DNA from: an uncultured Roseicyclus sp.
Lineage (GTDB): Bacteria > Pseudomonadota > Alphaproteobacteria > Rhodobacterales > Rhodobacteraceae
Direction: 5' to 3'
DNA length: 64,000 nt
NCBI GenBank assembly: GCA_947491935.1
Contig: CANLLF010000003.1
Coordinates: forward strand, 310,001-374,000
In this document: positions 45,742-55,356 of the stretch, piece by piece
How the letters are laid out: every line of letters starts with the position of its first letter
Position numbering within the stretch: position 1 is the stretch's first letter
The notes under the pieces: generated by a model
Seen by the model: the letters and a program-made list of their open reading frames with translations, nothing else
The model's database searches: none
What the model was told of the DNA's origin: nothing
Program-made: the position numbers and the translations under genes

Positions 45742-45827
45742 GCCTGCACCCGCGATGCCGCAGGGGCACGTGTTGCCCCGGCAACTTGCCGATCGGAGCC
45801 TCATATCAACCGACCGTCCCCTTAGAA

Positions 45828-45841
45828 TTGACGTGTCTCAA
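45828..45841. promoter_or_regulatory. FNR-like box upstream of the M50-CBS protease
   Basis: TTGACgtgtCTCAA is a near-palindrome of the FnrL type, 78 bases before the start of the protease gene. Confidence 0.5.
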
Positions 45842-45919
45842 CCCGCGCGGCTCCGGACGGGGCAACATGGGGGCAGAGGGATCGGGTTATCCGATCGCTG
45901 CCCAGAACGCGGAGGTTTC

Positions 45920-47053
45920 ATGTGGGGGCGAACGATCACGCTGACCCGCCTTGCGGGATTCGACATCAAGATCGACGCAAGCTGGTTCTTGATCGCGGCT
46001 CTGATCATATGGAGCCTGGCGACAGGTTACTTTCCGGCGGTGTCGCCAGCGGCTTCATTGACCAGCCATGTGGTTGCCGCAACCCTCTCGATGTTGGGGT
46101 TGTTCGCCTCTCTTGTCTTGCATGAATTGGCGCATTCGCTCGTTGCGCGGCGATATGGGCTGCCGATTGCCGGGATCACATTGTTTCTTTTTGGTGGGGT
46201 TGCCGAGCTGGAACGTGAGCCATCCCATCCTGGCGTGGAATTCCGCGTAGCTATCGTGGGTCCCATGGCCAGTTTTGGGCTGGCGGCCCTGTTTGGGTCG
46301 AGCCTGCTTGTGGCGCAACTCCTGGGGATGGGCCCGTTGGCGCTGGCGGCTCTCGGGTACCTGACGCTGATCAATCTGGTGCTGGCCCTGTTCAACCTGC
46401 TGCCCGCGCTGCCGCTTGATGGCGGTCGCGTTTATCGCGCCTGGCTTTGGCAGCGGACGGGTGATGTGTGGGAGGCCACACAGCGTGCGGCGAGCCTGTC
46501 GGTGGTGGTTGCATGGGGCATGATCGGACTTGGCGGGCTGGCTACGATCAGCGGCGGGCTTCAGGCCGGACTATGGCCGATCCTGGTTGGCCTGTTCCTG
46601 CTGGCGATGGGAAAGGCCACACTACGGCAAGCCGAGATGAAGCACCTCATGGGCGGGCGCCAGGTGCGCGATCTGATGACGCGGATGCCGGTTGTCATAC
46701 GTCCCGATCAATCCCTGGCCGAAGTCGTGGAACGGGTTTTCCTGAGCGAAGGCATAAGTTTTGCGCCGGTCGTCGAAAACGGCGTTCTTCTGGGATATGT
46801 CGACCTGCCCCTGATCCGCCGGATCGAGCGGGAGAATTGGGCAACGACGCGCGTCGACGATGTGGTCGAGGGTGTATCGGATGAGATCACGATCTCGGCA
46901 GACGCCCCCGTCGCTCAGCTGTTGGAGCAGATCGGTCGCACGGGACAACGCAAGCTCATGGTGGTTGATGGCCGCGATCTACAAGGCGTTGTCACCTTGA
47001 GTGATGTCTTGGTTTACCTGGAAATCTCGCGCCTGCTGGCTCAATCGGACTGA
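45920..47053 (+). CDS. Site-2 protease-family membrane zinc peptidase with two CBS domains
   Basis: 377 residues. HELAH (H68, H72) lies in a membrane helix and the second active-site motif LPALPLDGGR is near 165, as in M50B rhomboid-unrelated intramembrane peptidases. The C-terminal 120 residues form a CBS pair (VRDLMTRMPVVIRPD onward). It probably cleaves a membrane substrate in response to nucleotide binding by the CBS domains. The ATG was chosen by its GGAGG sequence and the domain start. Confidence 0.9.
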   Translation: MWGRTITLTRLAGFDIKIDASWFLIAALIIWSLATGYFPAVSPAASLTSHVVAATLSMLGLFASLVLHELAHSLVARRYGLPIAGITLFLFGGVAELEREPSHPGVEFRVAIVGPMASFGLAALFGSSLLVAQLLGMGPLALAALGYLTLINLVLALFNLLPALPLDGGRVYRAWLWQRTGDVWEATQRAASLSVVVAWGMIGLGGLATISGGLQAGLWPILVGLFLLAMGKATLRQAEMKHLMGGRQVRDLMTRMPVVIRPDQSLAEVVERVFLSEGISFAPVVENGVLLGYVDLPLIRRIERENWATTRVDDVVEGVSDEITISADAPVAQLLEQIGRTGQRKLMVVDGRDLQGVVTLSDVLVYLEISRLLAQSD

Positions 47054-47128
47054 CATCACTGGAAATGCGCCTTGCGATGCTGTCAGATTGTCCGCGAGAC
47101 GCAAGAACCAACAAATGGCCCGTGCCCG

Positions 47129-48661
47129 ATGCCGAACATGGATGACAGTGCGCTCCTGCGCGCGATGATGGAGGCGGCTGTCGATGCCATCGTGATCTCG
47201 GACGCGTCGGGCACGATCCTGCGCGCCAACGCCGCGGCATCGGACCTGTTTGGCCGGAATCACGATGACATGGTGGGCCAGGATGTTGGCATCCTGATGC
47301 CCGGTGCAATCGCCCGGCTGCGAGAGGCGTTCGGCGACACACGGATGGGTGGGGCCAAGAATTCGATCATTGGAACCGCGCGTGAGGTCGATGGCGAACG
47401 CGCCGACGGCAGTACGGTTCCGTTGCTGATCAGCGTCGGCCGCGCGGAGGCCGACGACGGGCCGATCTTCGTTTCGATCATGCATGACCTGACCCAACGG
47501 CGCGCGATGGAAGTGGCAGCGGAACGGTCGCAAAGGATGGATGCGATAGGCCGCATGACCGGAGGGATCGCCCATGATTTCAACAATCTCCTGACGGTCG
47601 TCATCGGAAATCTGGAACTTCTGGGCAATGCGGATCTGTCCGAACGGCACCGCACCATGTTGCGCGATGCGCTGTCCGCGGCCGAATTGGGGGCGGATGT
47701 AACATCGCGGCTCACGGCGTTTGCCCGGAACTCCGATCTCAAACCGCGCCCCACCGATCTGGGAGAAGAGGTTGAACAATCCCTCGGTCTGTTGCGCCAT
47801 ACCATTGGCAGCCATTGCGAGATCAAGGCCGAGCTGGATCCGGCGCTTTGGCCGGTGAGCCTTGATCCGTCGAAGTTCCAGACGGCGATCCTTAACCTCG
47901 CGATGAATTCGCAAGATGCCATGCCCGATGGCGGGGCACTGACCCTAGATGCCCAGAATGCCGAGATAGACGACAGCTATGTGGCGCAGGAGCTGGGGGT
48001 TGAGCCCGGGCGCTACGTGCGGGTTTCGGTCAGCGATACGGGCCATGGAATGCCGCAGCAAGACCGGGACCGCGCCTTGGAGCCGTTCTTCACCACCAAA
48101 CCGGCGGGGGAGGGCACCGGCCTTGGCCTCTCCATCGTCTATGGGTTCGTGAAGCAATCGGGAGGGCATCTGACGATCTATTCCGAACCCGGCGAGGGGA
48201 CCATCGTTTCGCTCTATTTCCCTGTGATCGAGGGGCGCGATGTCGAACACCGCGTCCCGCGCACCGAGCTGCATGGAACCGCTAATGTGGGCACGAACCG
48301 GACGGTCCTGATCGTGGAAGACGATGAGCGCCTGCGCCGCTTGACGGAACTGCGCCTGACGGAACTTGGCTTTACCTGCGTCAGCGCGGAAACGGCGGAT
48401 GCGGCTTGGACCCTGCTGGAAACCGAAGGGGATGTGTCGGTTGTGTTTGCCGATATGGTGATGCCGGGCGCGATGTCGGGTTATGACCTGGCCAGGCGGA
48501 TTGCCGCGGAGCGCCCTCAGGTTGCGGTGCTCCTGACCTCGGGCTTTTCCGAAAGCGTGCTGCAGGACCGCTATATCGGCAATGAATTCAGGATGCTGCG
48601 CAAACCCTATCGCCAGGAAGAGCTTGAAGCGGCGATCCTGGCGCTGCTGGACACGCGGTGA
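47129..48661 (+). CDS. Hybrid sensor histidine kinase (PAS-HisKA-HATPase-REC)
   Basis: 510 residues: PAS domain (about 10-125), dimerisation/phosphoacceptor [10 protein letters not shown] (H149), HATPase with [11 protein letters not shown] (N box) and [11 protein letters not shown] (G2 box), and a C-terminal receiver with phosphoacceptor D442 in FADMVMPG. No membrane span or signal is evident, so it is cytoplasmic. The PAS domain keeps no obvious haem or flavin signature. The start could be an ATG at 47138 or an in-frame one at 47072. It faces an OmpR-type regulator tail to tail. Confidence 0.86.
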   Translation: MPNMDDSALLRAMMEAAVDAIVISDASGTILRANAAASDLFGRNHDDMVGQDVGILMPGAIARLREAFGDTRMGGAKNSIIGTAREVDGERADGSTVPLLISVGRAEADDGPIFVSIMHDLTQRRAMEVAAERSQRMDAIGRMTGGIAHDFNNLLTVVIGNLELLGNADLSERHRTMLRDALSAAELGADVTSRLTAFARNSDLKPRPTDLGEEVEQSLGLLRHTIGSHCEIKAELDPALWPVSLDPSKFQTAILNLAMNSQDAMPDGGALTLDAQNAEIDDSYVAQELGVEPGRYVRVSVSDTGHGMPQQDRDRALEPFFTTKPAGEGTGLGLSIVYGFVKQSGGHLTIYSEPGEGTIVSLYFPVIEGRDVEHRVPRTELHGTANVGTNRTVLIVEDDERLRRLTELRLTELGFTCVSAETADAAWTLLETEGDVSVVFADMVMPGAMSGYDLARRIAAERPQVAVLLTSGFSESVLQDRYIGNEFRMLRKPYRQEELEAAILALLDTR

Positions 48662-49396
48662 TCAAGGGGCCGTCGGCGTCTCGGTCAACATGTAGCCCAC
48701 GCCGCGCACGGTCTTGATAAGCGCGGGTTTCATCGGGTCGCGTTCGATTTTCTTGCGCAGGCGCGCCACCTGATTGTCGATCGTGCGGTCCAGTGGCACC
48801 CATTCCGGGCCGTCGATCAGATCCATGAGACGGTCGCGCGACAAAGCGCGGACGGGATTATCCAGGAAGGCGCGCAGCAGCTTGAAATCGGCCGTCGTCA
48901 ACTCGCAATCGGCGTCATTCCGGTTTCGCACGGACATTCGGTTCAGGTCGATCTTCAGGCCATCCAGGACAAGCGCTGTTTCAGGCGCCGCATCCCCGGC
49001 CTGCACCTGAGCGGCCGCGGCCCCCTCGTGGCGATATCGCCGCAGAACGGATTTCACACGTGCCACGATCTCACGCACATGAAAGGGCTTGGTGACGTAG
49101 TCATCCGCCCCAAGCTCCAGGCCCACCACGCGGTCGATCACGTCTTCCTTGCCCGTCAGCATGATGATCGGCGTGTCGTGGGTGCGGCGGATATCGCGGG
49201 CAATATCGAACCCGTCATCCTTGCCCAGGCCGATGTCGAGGGTCACCAGATCGGGCGGGGCGGAATCGAACACATCGCGGACCTCGGAGCCGTTGAGCGC
49301 CTCGGTGACAAGCGCGCCCTCGTCCTCGAAACAGGCCCGGAGGAGGTTGCGGATTTTCGGGTCATCATCGACGACAAGGATACGTGTATCCCGCAC
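48662..49396 (-). CDS. OmpR/PhoB-family response regulator
   Basis: 244 residues. Receiver with acidic DDD near 10-12, phosphoacceptor D54 in VTLDIGLGKD and the conserved Lys in YVTKPFHVRE; then a winged-helix DNA-binding domain ending DRTIDNQVARLRKKIERDP and VRGVGYML. It ends immediately after the hybrid kinase stop on the other strand. Pairing with that kinase is likely but not proven by sequence. Confidence 0.92.
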   Translation of the reverse strand: MRDTRILVVDDDPKIRNLLRACFEDEGALVTEALNGSEVRDVFDSAPPDLVTLDIGLGKDDGFDIARDIRRTHDTPIIMLTGKEDVIDRVVGLELGADDYVTKPFHVREIVARVKSVLRRYRHEGAAAAQVQAGDAAPETALVLDGLKIDLNRMSVRNRNDADCELTTADFKLLRAFLDNPVRALSRDRLMDLIDGPEWVPLDRTIDNQVARLRKKIERDPMKPALIKTVRGVGYMLTETPTAP

Positions 49397-49543
49397 TTGA
49401 TGCTTTCCTTTGTCGCAAGGCAGATCTGCCGCATGACGTTCAAGAATCTAGGTGGACTCATAGGAGATCGGATGATTGGGCGCCAGCCTGATACCATTTG
49501 ATACACAAGTCACGAACGGTGGCGACAAAGCGCGCCGATAGTC

Positions 49544-49566
49544 CACCCCTGCGAAAAGGAGGGGTG
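49544..49566 (+). promoter_or_regulatory. Hairpin that overlaps the Crp/Fnr gene's Shine-Dalgarno
   Basis: CACCCCT and AGGGGTG form a perfect 7-bp stem around nine bases; the 3' arm includes part of the AGGAGG SD (49557-49562) that lies six bases before the ATG. Folding would hide the ribosome-binding site. Confidence 0.4.
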
Positions 49567-49568
49567 TG

Positions 49569-50246
49569 ATGTATTTGAAACCGTGCAGCGAGATCAGTGA
49601 CGCCGGGTGGCCCGCGGACCCGGCCGGTCCGTCCCATGAGACCGGATCGCGGCGGATGCTGCAACGCGTTGGCGAAGGGCGCCACCTGTTCATGGAAGGG
49701 GACGAGGCGCACCATGTCTACGAGGTGCAAAGCGGCATGCTGCGCCTGTCGCGGGTATTGGAGAATGGCCGCCGTCAGGTGGTCGCGTTCGGGTTGCCCG
49801 GCGATGTGATCGGGTTTCCGGAGGGCGATTTCCACCACACCGATTGTGACGCGATCAGCGATGCGGTGGTTTCGGTGCATCGGAAATCGGCCCTTGAGGT
49901 CTGCGCCGATCCCGCCCTCCACCAGCGTCTGACGAAGGCGGCGTTGCGGGAAATCTGCGCCATGCAGGACCATTTCATGATGCTGTCGTCGAAATCGGCG
50001 GCCGAAAAGGTCGCCGCATTCCTACTGTCGCTGGCCGAGCGTATCGGAGAGCCGTCGGCGAGAGGGCTTCGGATCAATATCGGGATGCGCCGGGTCGACA
50101 TCGCCGATTTTCTCGGGCTGACCACCGAGACGGTCTGCCGGACCTTCACACAGTTCCGCGTCGACGGACTGATTGTTCTGGAAACCGCGCATTTGGCGAT
50201 TATCACCGATCTTGCCGGGCTGCGGGCGCGGGCCGAGCCGGAGTAA
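49569..50246 (+). CDS. Crp/Fnr-family transcriptional regulator
   Basis: 225 residues. A cyclic-nucleotide-like beta-roll (GRHLFMEGDEAHHVYEVQSGMLRLSR) is followed by a C-terminal HTH with the FNR-like recognition helix TTETVCRTFTQFR (Glu and Arg retained; the Ser is Cys). It has no N-terminal cysteine cluster, so it is not a classical iron-sulfur FNR; FixK/Dnr-type sensing or indirect signalling is more likely. The start is the ATG after a strong AGGAGG. It is a candidate regulator of the six FNR-like boxes in this region. Confidence 0.88.
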   Translation: MYLKPCSEISDAGWPADPAGPSHETGSRRMLQRVGEGRHLFMEGDEAHHVYEVQSGMLRLSRVLENGRRQVVAFGLPGDVIGFPEGDFHHTDCDAISDAVVSVHRKSALEVCADPALHQRLTKAALREICAMQDHFMMLSSKSAAEKVAAFLLSLAERIGEPSARGLRINIGMRRVDIADFLGLTTETVCRTFTQFRVDGLIVLETAHLAIITDLAGLRARAEPE

Positions 50247-50269
50247 TCCGCGCGCGGTCGGCTGTCGCA

Positions 50270-50698
50270 TCAATCGGGCCAGAGGGCCCGGATATGCTTG
50301 GGAAGGTTTGCTTTCACATCGGCAATCTCCCCGTGCGAGATGCGCGAATTCAATGTCCTGAAGATTGCGACGATGTCATCGGACCCGCGCCAGTCCTGAA
50401 CGTCGCTGACCTTGTCCGCGATCACCTTCACGAAACCGTCTGCGCTACGGTCGGCGAGCGGCGTCTGTGCCGGCGTCCAACCTTCGAAGAACATGCCGCG
50501 GATCAGGAGCGGCATCTGGGCCGAAAGCTGCGCGACCTCGTCATGACCGATATGGTCGCGGATCTGTGCCAGCGTCACACGGAGCAGGCGAAGCGCATCG
50601 CGGCTGCTGGACCATCCCAGGCGTTCGCGCACTTCGTTGATCCATTCGTGGGTCAGTTGAACCGTATGGTCGATAACCTCAAGGCCTTGGGCGCTCAT
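50270..50698 (-). CDS. DUF2267-domain protein
   Basis: 142 residues. The pattern of helices LRVTLAQIRDHIGHDEVAQLSAQMPLLIRGMFFEGW is typical of DUF2267, a family found among stress and phosphate-starvation genes. No enzyme motif is visible. It starts 20 bases after the beta-solenoid membrane gene on the same strand, so both are probably co-transcribed from the promoter with a perfect FNR box. Confidence 0.82.
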   Translation of the reverse strand: MSAQGLEVIDHTVQLTHEWINEVRERLGWSSSRDALRLLRVTLAQIRDHIGHDEVAQLSAQMPLLIRGMFFEGWTPAQTPLADRSADGFVKVIADKVSDVQDWRGSDDIVAIFRTLNSRISHGEIADVKANLPKHIRALWPD

Positions 50699-50718
50699 TT
50701 AACGTTCCTCCCTCTGGA

Positions 50719-51915
50719 TCAGGTGTCGGGTGGGGCGAGCGGCGCCAGACCCTGGTCCAACTCGGGCTCCAGTCGCCCCAGGAAGGTGTCAAACAACACC
50801 GTGGTTATAGCCCCGACACCCAACAGGACCAACGCGAAATTCGCCATCCAGCCGATCACTGGAATGAAGTTGAGAAGCGCCACGATGGTCACGCCGATGG
50901 CCAAGGCCAACAGGCGCATGAAGATCGTGGGAGATTCCGCACCGCCGAAGCCGCGCATGGCGGCCATGGCAAGGATATAGGCCCCCAGAAGGTAGCCCAG
51001 AAGCCAGGTCACCAAGATGAGCAGGACCAGAAGGGGCACGACCGGAAGGCCAACCACGCTCAGCATCGCGATCGGAACCGCGCCGAACAGGATCGACAAT
51101 CCGATGGCGCCGGTCAGGATCACCATGCCGGGCCGGGCATCGGCGCTGCGTCGTAACCGACGCACCGTGCCGGGTGCCAGCGACAGGAAGATCGCCCCGA
51201 CCACGATGAACAGACCGAGATTGACGAGAAACCCGCCCACGACGCGCCAAGGCGTCAGCTGAACGGGGCTGTCCCATTCGCTCCAACCCGAGCGGATATC
51301 ATCCCACATTTCGTCGCCTTCGGCGGGTCTGAAGGTGACGCGCTCAGCGCTGATGACCTGCGCGGGCACATCCATCGCATCATCGGTTGTATAGGTGAGT
51401 GTACCCTCAATGCGGGCGTCGGGGCCAAAGCGAATGCGGGCCCCGGTCAGGGCGACGTCTCCGACCACGACGGCGTTCAACTCCACGTCCGCACCCGCGG
51501 CCACGACGGCCCCGGATACCGCGCCTTCTATCGTGACGGTTGCACCGGCCAGACGAGCGTTGCCGTCGATCTGCGCGTCGGGAGCCGTCCGGACAGTGAC
51601 ACCACTGGCCGTGACGTCTCCCGTAACCATCGCATCGACCAGAACGGAGGCACCGGCCGCTACCACGTCGCCGCCAACCGATCCATCGACTGCAACATCG
51701 AAGCCGATTGCATGCACGTCGTCGGCGACGTCACCGCCGAGATCGAGGTCGAGCCCCATGGCCAACAGGTCACGCCCAGCCGGATCGCGTTCGGTAACGC
51801 TGGGGCCGGCGATATAGCTGTCGCCGCCGACATTAACGGGCATCGGATCGGCAACGCTGCCCAGCGGCAGGCAGGCAAAGGCGAGCGAGATCAGGAATTG
51901 TCGGAAAAATCGCAT
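50719..51915 (-). CDS. Exported beta-solenoid (bactofilin-like) protein with C-terminal membrane domain
   Basis: 398 residues from the ATG with AAGGA nine bases upstream. A signal peptide (MRFFRQFLISLAFACLPLGSV) is followed by about 140 residues of short repeats rich in G-D-V/A-G (VDGSVGGDVVAAGASV, VTGDVTASGVTV). These resemble right-handed solenoid polymer-forming proteins. The C-terminal half holds four to five membrane spans with Gly/Leu-rich sequence. Function unknown; a membrane scaffold under oxygen limitation is a guess from context. Confidence 0.65.
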   Translation of the reverse strand: MRFFRQFLISLAFACLPLGSVADPMPVNVGGDSYIAGPSVTERDPAGRDLLAMGLDLDLGGDVADDVHAIGFDVAVDGSVGGDVVAAGASVLVDAMVTGDVTASGVTVRTAPDAQIDGNARLAGATVTIEGAVSGAVVAAGADVELNAVVVGDVALTGARIRFGPDARIEGTLTYTTDDAMDVPAQVISAERVTFRPAEGDEMWDDIRSGWSEWDSPVQLTPWRVVGGFLVNLGLFIVVGAIFLSLAPGTVRRLRRSADARPGMVILTGAIGLSILFGAVPIAMLSVVGLPVVPLLVLLILVTWLLGYLLGAYILAMAAMRGFGGAESPTIFMRLLALAIGVTIVALLNFIPVIGWMANFALVLLGVGAITTVLFDTFLGRLEPELDQGLAPLAPPDT

Positions 51916-51974
51916 GGCACATTGTCCTTGTCGGGGCATGTGCGCGTATTTGATCAGATCGGGCCGACCACGGG

Positions 51975-51988
51975 TTGATGGTGATCAA
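51975..51988. promoter_or_regulatory. Perfect FNR box upstream of the beta-solenoid/DUF2267 operon
   Basis: TTGATggtgATCAA matches all ten conserved positions of the FNR consensus. It lies about 60 bases upstream of the start of the minus-strand gene ending at 50719. Confidence 0.7.
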
Positions 51989-52010
51989 TCACACGCGGCA
52001 ATGCACTGGA

Positions 52011-52409
52011 TCAGCCCCAAGTATCCGCCAAGGCCCGCAAGATATCCGTGCGGCTGACTAACCCGACAAGGCGGCCATCTTCGATCACCGGAAACCGGCG
52101 AAATGGCCCGTCCAGGAAAACCTGGCAGGCCGACAGGATATCGAGGCTTGCATCCATCGTTGTCACATCCCGCGCCATGTAGGCCGACACCGCCTTGCCC
52201 CAATCGCGGTAGTAGCTGGCCTCAAGCGCCGCCCGCAGACAGTCCTTTTCGGTCAGGATGCCGACAAGCGCGCCGCTTGCATCGACCACCGGTGCGCCCG
52301 AAATGTGGTGATCCAGAAGAACACGAGCCGCGTTGTTGACCTCTTGCTCGGGCGAAAGCGTGACAAGATCGCGCTGCATATGCGCTTCTACGGTGCTGAT
52401 CTTGCTCAC
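52011..52409 (-). CDS. CBS-domain-pair protein
   Basis: 132 residues from a GTG preceded by GGAGG. Two CBS motifs: VVDASGALVGILTEKDCLRAAL and VIEDGRLVGLVSRTDILRAL. They usually bind adenine nucleotides. The GTGA overlap with nqrM places it at the end of the nqr operon, where it may sense energy state. The same frame remains open upstream, but that part has no domain and is antisense-like in composition. Confidence 0.85.
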   Translation of the reverse strand: MSKISTVEAHMQRDLVTLSPEQEVNNAARVLLDHHISGAPVVDASGALVGILTEKDCLRAALEASYYRDWGKAVSAYMARDVTTMDASLDILSACQVFLDGPFRRFPVIEDGRLVGLVSRTDILRALADTWG

Positions 52410-52576
52410 GGTGCATCCTCCGATCTTCGGCGCGGACAGACGGCGCAACCGCCTTTGGTTCGGCAGGACAGGCCACCACAGGAGCCTTTGATGGGCGTCC
52501 GTCCCGACACAACGCCGATCGCGAGGCCCAGAAGGGCAAGGGCAAAGGTGCCGAAGCTTAGAAAAACAAGGGCCAT
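52406..52576 (-). CDS. nqrM: NqrM-like Na+-NQR maturation protein
   Basis: 56 residues. A single N-terminal membrane span (ALVFLSFGTFALALLGLAIG) is followed by the characteristic IKGSCGGLSC and a CAVCP cysteine pair, the NqrM (DUF539) pattern. NqrM delivers iron to the NqrD/NqrE site. It starts 12 bases after apbE with a GGGAGG SD and overlaps the CBS gene by GTGA. The family match is from the conserved cysteines and position; the tail after CAVCP is longer in Arg than usual. Confidence 0.82.
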   Translation of the reverse strand: MALVFLSFGTFALALLGLAIGVVSGRTPIKGSCGGLSCRTKGGCAVCPRRRSEDAP

Positions 52577-52588
52577 GGGCGCCTCCCT

Positions 52589-53536
52589 TCAGGCCAACGT
52601 GACGTCTTGGAACCCGCCGGTTAGGATGCTGGCCCCGCCGGAGGCGGGGATGAACAATGCGGAAAGACTGTTTGCTTCGGCAAAGCGGGGGCCGTCTGGG
52701 CCCATGGCAAGGAGAGCCGTCGCAATGGCATCGGCTTCTATCCCCGTTTCCGCCAGTACTGAGACCGATGCCGCAAATCTCTCCGCAGGCCGGGCCCTGC
52801 GCGGATCGATGACGTGGCTGATCATCGGGCCCTGCAGCAGCCCATTGGCCGCATGGCCGGATGTGGCAAGTGCGAGGGGGCCGGGCGCGACAACGTGGTG
52901 GGCTGCAAAGGCAGGCGACAGCGGGTCTTCTATCGCCACATGCCACGGCCTGCCGGATGGGTGCGATCCGATGGCACGCACTTCACCGCCGAGTTCCAGC
53001 AGGAAATCGGTGGCACCCTGGGAGACAAGATCTTGGGTCAACCGGTCGAGCGCGAAACCCTTGGCGATGCCGCACAGATCGAGGGTCGCGCCCGGCGCGG
53101 TCTTGGCCATGGCGTCGCCGCGTATTGAGATCGTGTCCGGCCCGGTTGCCTGCCCGGTGATCGGCCCGAAGCCGAAGCGATGGACAAGCGGCCCGGTTGT
53201 GGGATCGAATGCCCAGCCCGTGTCATCGGCCATCACGATGGCCGCCCGCGCGACTTCGGCAAGGTCGGGTGGGATCTGTATCCATTGGCCCGCGTCAGAC
53301 CGGTTGAACTGCGACAGGGTCGAGTTTGGCCGGTAGGGCGACATTACGGCGTCGATCCGCGCGATACGGGCGGCGATCGTGGAGCGCACCTGCGCCGATG
53401 CAGACAGGTCTGAGACGAGCCGCCATGTGCTGCCAAACGCCATCCCGCCGAATTCCGTCACCTCCGCCGCGGCGACACGGGGCGCGTAAGCCAGAGCCAG
53501 GGCTCCAAGGATCACATCACGTCGTGAGCTTATCAT
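52589..53536 (-). CDS. apbE: ApbE-family FMN transferase
   Basis: 315 residues. A Tat-like signal (SSRRDVILGALALAYAPRVAAA) directs it to the periplasm. The conserved motifs are FLLELGGEVRAIG, LDLCGIAKGFALDRL, HVIDPRRARPA and EADAIATALLAMG. It attaches FMN covalently to Thr in SGAT motifs of NqrC (and normally NqrB). It lies three bases after nqrF. In this operon only the NqrC site is visible. Confidence 0.92.
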   Translation of the reverse strand: MISSRRDVILGALALAYAPRVAAAEVTEFGGMAFGSTWRLVSDLSASAQVRSTIAARIARIDAVMSPYRPNSTLSQFNRSDAGQWIQIPPDLAEVARAAIVMADDTGWAFDPTTGPLVHRFGFGPITGQATGPDTISIRGDAMAKTAPGATLDLCGIAKGFALDRLTQDLVSQGATDFLLELGGEVRAIGSHPSGRPWHVAIEDPLSPAFAAHHVVAPGPLALATSGHAANGLLQGPMISHVIDPRRARPAERFAASVSVLAETGIEADAIATALLAMGPDGPRFAEANSLSALFIPASGGASILTGGFQDVTLA

Positions 53537-53539
53537 GGG

Positions 53540-54760
53540 TCACACTCCGAAATCGTCGTTGAAGATCTGTTCGGGCTCGACACCGAGCTCATCGAGCATC
53601 CGAAGAACGGCGGCGATCATCATCGGTGGCCCGCAAAGGTAGAATTCGCAATTCTGCGGGTTCGGATGGTCGCGCAGGTAGCGGTCCCAAACGACCTGAT
53701 GGATGAAGCCCCGCGCGCCTGTCCAGTCGTCCTGCGGGTCGGGATCGGACAGGGCGACGGTCCATTCGAAATTGTCATGGCGCGCGGCCAAAGCGTCCAG
53801 TTCGTCGACGTAGAAGAGGTCATCCCTGCTGCGGGCACCATACCAGAAGCTGATCTTGCGGCTGCTTTTGCGGCCCTCCAGTGTTTCGAAGATCATCGCG
53901 CGGAGCGGGGCCATGCCGACACCGCCGCCGAGGAACACGATCTCGCGGTCCGTGTCCTGCACCCGGAAACTGCCGAAGGGCCCGGCCACGGAGATGGTAT
54001 CGCCGGGGGTGAGGGAAAACAGCCACGAGGATACGATGCCCGGCGGTGCGTCGGGCAGGCGGGGGGGCGGAAGGGCCAGGCGAATGTTCAGCACAACCTG
54101 TCCCGCCGCGATATCCTCCGGCCGGTTCGCGATGGAATAGGCGCGGGTGACCGGTTCGCCGGATTGAACCGATAAAGGGCGCAGGGGCGCCCAGGCGTCG
54201 GTGAACCGGTCCGGGACGGTGATCGCGGTGTAGTTGAGGTTGAAGGGCGGTGCGGTGATCTGGATGAACGCGCCTGCAAAAAGCCGGTCGGCCTGGCCGT
54301 CCGGCAGGTCCAGCACGATTTCCCGGATCAGAGGCGTGAGGACGCGGGCGGACGCCACCCGCGCTTCGAAGGCTTCGGCTGCCAGCAGGTCGTCGGGCAC
54401 ATGAACATCGACGTCGTCGCGCAATGTAACCTGGCACGCCAGATGCATACCCTGGCGCAGATCAGCGCCGGACAGCCGCGCGCGTTCGACGGGCAGCGGG
54501 GGCAGGGTGTCGCCTTCAATCTGCACTTTGCACAGGCCGCATGTGCCCGCACCGGCACAGGCCGATGGCACCATGATACCGTTGTCGTTCAAGGCCGACA
54601 GGAGCTTCTGCCCGGTCCGGGACCGGATTGCATTGGTGTGGTTCACGACCACGTTGCAGGGCCGGGACGGCAGCATGACGCGGCGTGCCGCAAGCACACC
54701 GACCGACAGCAGAAGCACAAGGCCCACAAGAAAGATGATACCCAGCCCCAGCTCGATCAT
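53540..54760 (-). CDS. nqrF: Na+-NQR subunit F (NADH-binding, 2Fe-2S/FAD)
   Basis: 406 residues, the normal NqrF length. An N-terminal membrane span ([19 protein letters not shown]) is followed by the ferredoxin domain with C68, C74, C77 and C109, the same spacing as V. cholerae NqrF. FAD-binding [12 protein letters not shown] and NADH-binding [12 protein letters not shown] and YLCGPPMM complete it. It accepts hydride from NADH in the cytoplasm and starts the electron path. Its start overlaps the nqrE stop (ATGA). Confidence 0.95.
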   Translation of the reverse strand: MIELGLGIIFLVGLVLLLSVGVLAARRVMLPSRPCNVVVNHTNAIRSRTGQKLLSALNDNGIMVPSACAGAGTCGLCKVQIEGDTLPPLPVERARLSGADLRQGMHLACQVTLRDDVDVHVPDDLLAAEAFEARVASARVLTPLIREIVLDLPDGQADRLFAGAFIQITAPPFNLNYTAITVPDRFTDAWAPLRPLSVQSGEPVTRAYSIANRPEDIAAGQVVLNIRLALPPPRLPDAPPGIVSSWLFSLTPGDTISVAGPFGSFRVQDTDREIVFLGGGVGMAPLRAMIFETLEGRKSSRKISFWYGARSRDDLFYVDELDALAARHDNFEWTVALSDPDPQDDWTGARGFIHQVVWDRYLRDHPNPQNCEFYLCGPPMMIAAVLRMLDELGVEPEQIFNDDFGV

Positions 54761-55356
54761 AGCGGCACCCGCGCAAAGGCCGCAAAGCCCAGGGACATCA
54801 GGCCCGTCACCAGAAAGGCGCTGGCAAGTCCATGCATCCCCCGGGGCATGTCGCTGTAGCGCAGGCGTTCGCGGATGGCGGCGAAGGCGATGATGGCCAA
54901 GGCCCATCCCAGCCCGATGCCGAACCCGTAAACCGCGGCCTCGGGGAGAGTGTATTGCCGCTCGGCCATGAACAGGCTGCCGCCAAGGATGGCGCAATTG
55001 ACGGTGATAAGGGGCAGAAAGCTGCCAAGCGCCGTGGCGAGGCGCGGGAAAAACCGCTCAAGCGTCATCTCCAGGATCTGAACGATGGCCGCGATGACGC
55101 CAATGAACGCGATCAGCCGCAGATGGCTCAGGTCCACATCCGGCAGCCCCGCCCACCGCCAGGCCCCGTCGACAAGTGCCCCGTTCAGGATAAGCGCGTT
55201 CACCGGCACGGTGATGGATTGCACCGCGATGATCGCAATCCCAAGCCCCACCGCCGTGTCGACCCGCTCGGACACCGCGAGGAACGTGCAGATCCCCAGA
55301 AAGTAGGCCAGCACCAGATTTTCCTGGAAGATGGAGGCGACGAGTAGATCGGTCAT
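54757..55356 (-). CDS. nqrE: Na+-NQR subunit E
   Basis: 199 residues, six membrane spans. The iron ligands C23 ([10 protein letters not shown]) and C121 (TVNCAILGG) are conserved. NqrE and NqrD together bind an iron or iron-sulfur centre that carries electrons across the membrane. Overlaps nqrD and nqrF by four bases each. Confidence 0.95.
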   Translation of the reverse strand: MTDLLVASIFQENLVLAYFLGICTFLAVSERVDTAVGLGIAIIAVQSITVPVNALILNGALVDGAWRWAGLPDVDLSHLRLIAFIGVIAAIVQILEMTLERFFPRLATALGSFLPLITVNCAILGGSLFMAERQYTLPEAAVYGFGIGLGWALAIIAFAAIRERLRYSDMPRGMHGLASAFLVTGLMSLGFAAFARVPL

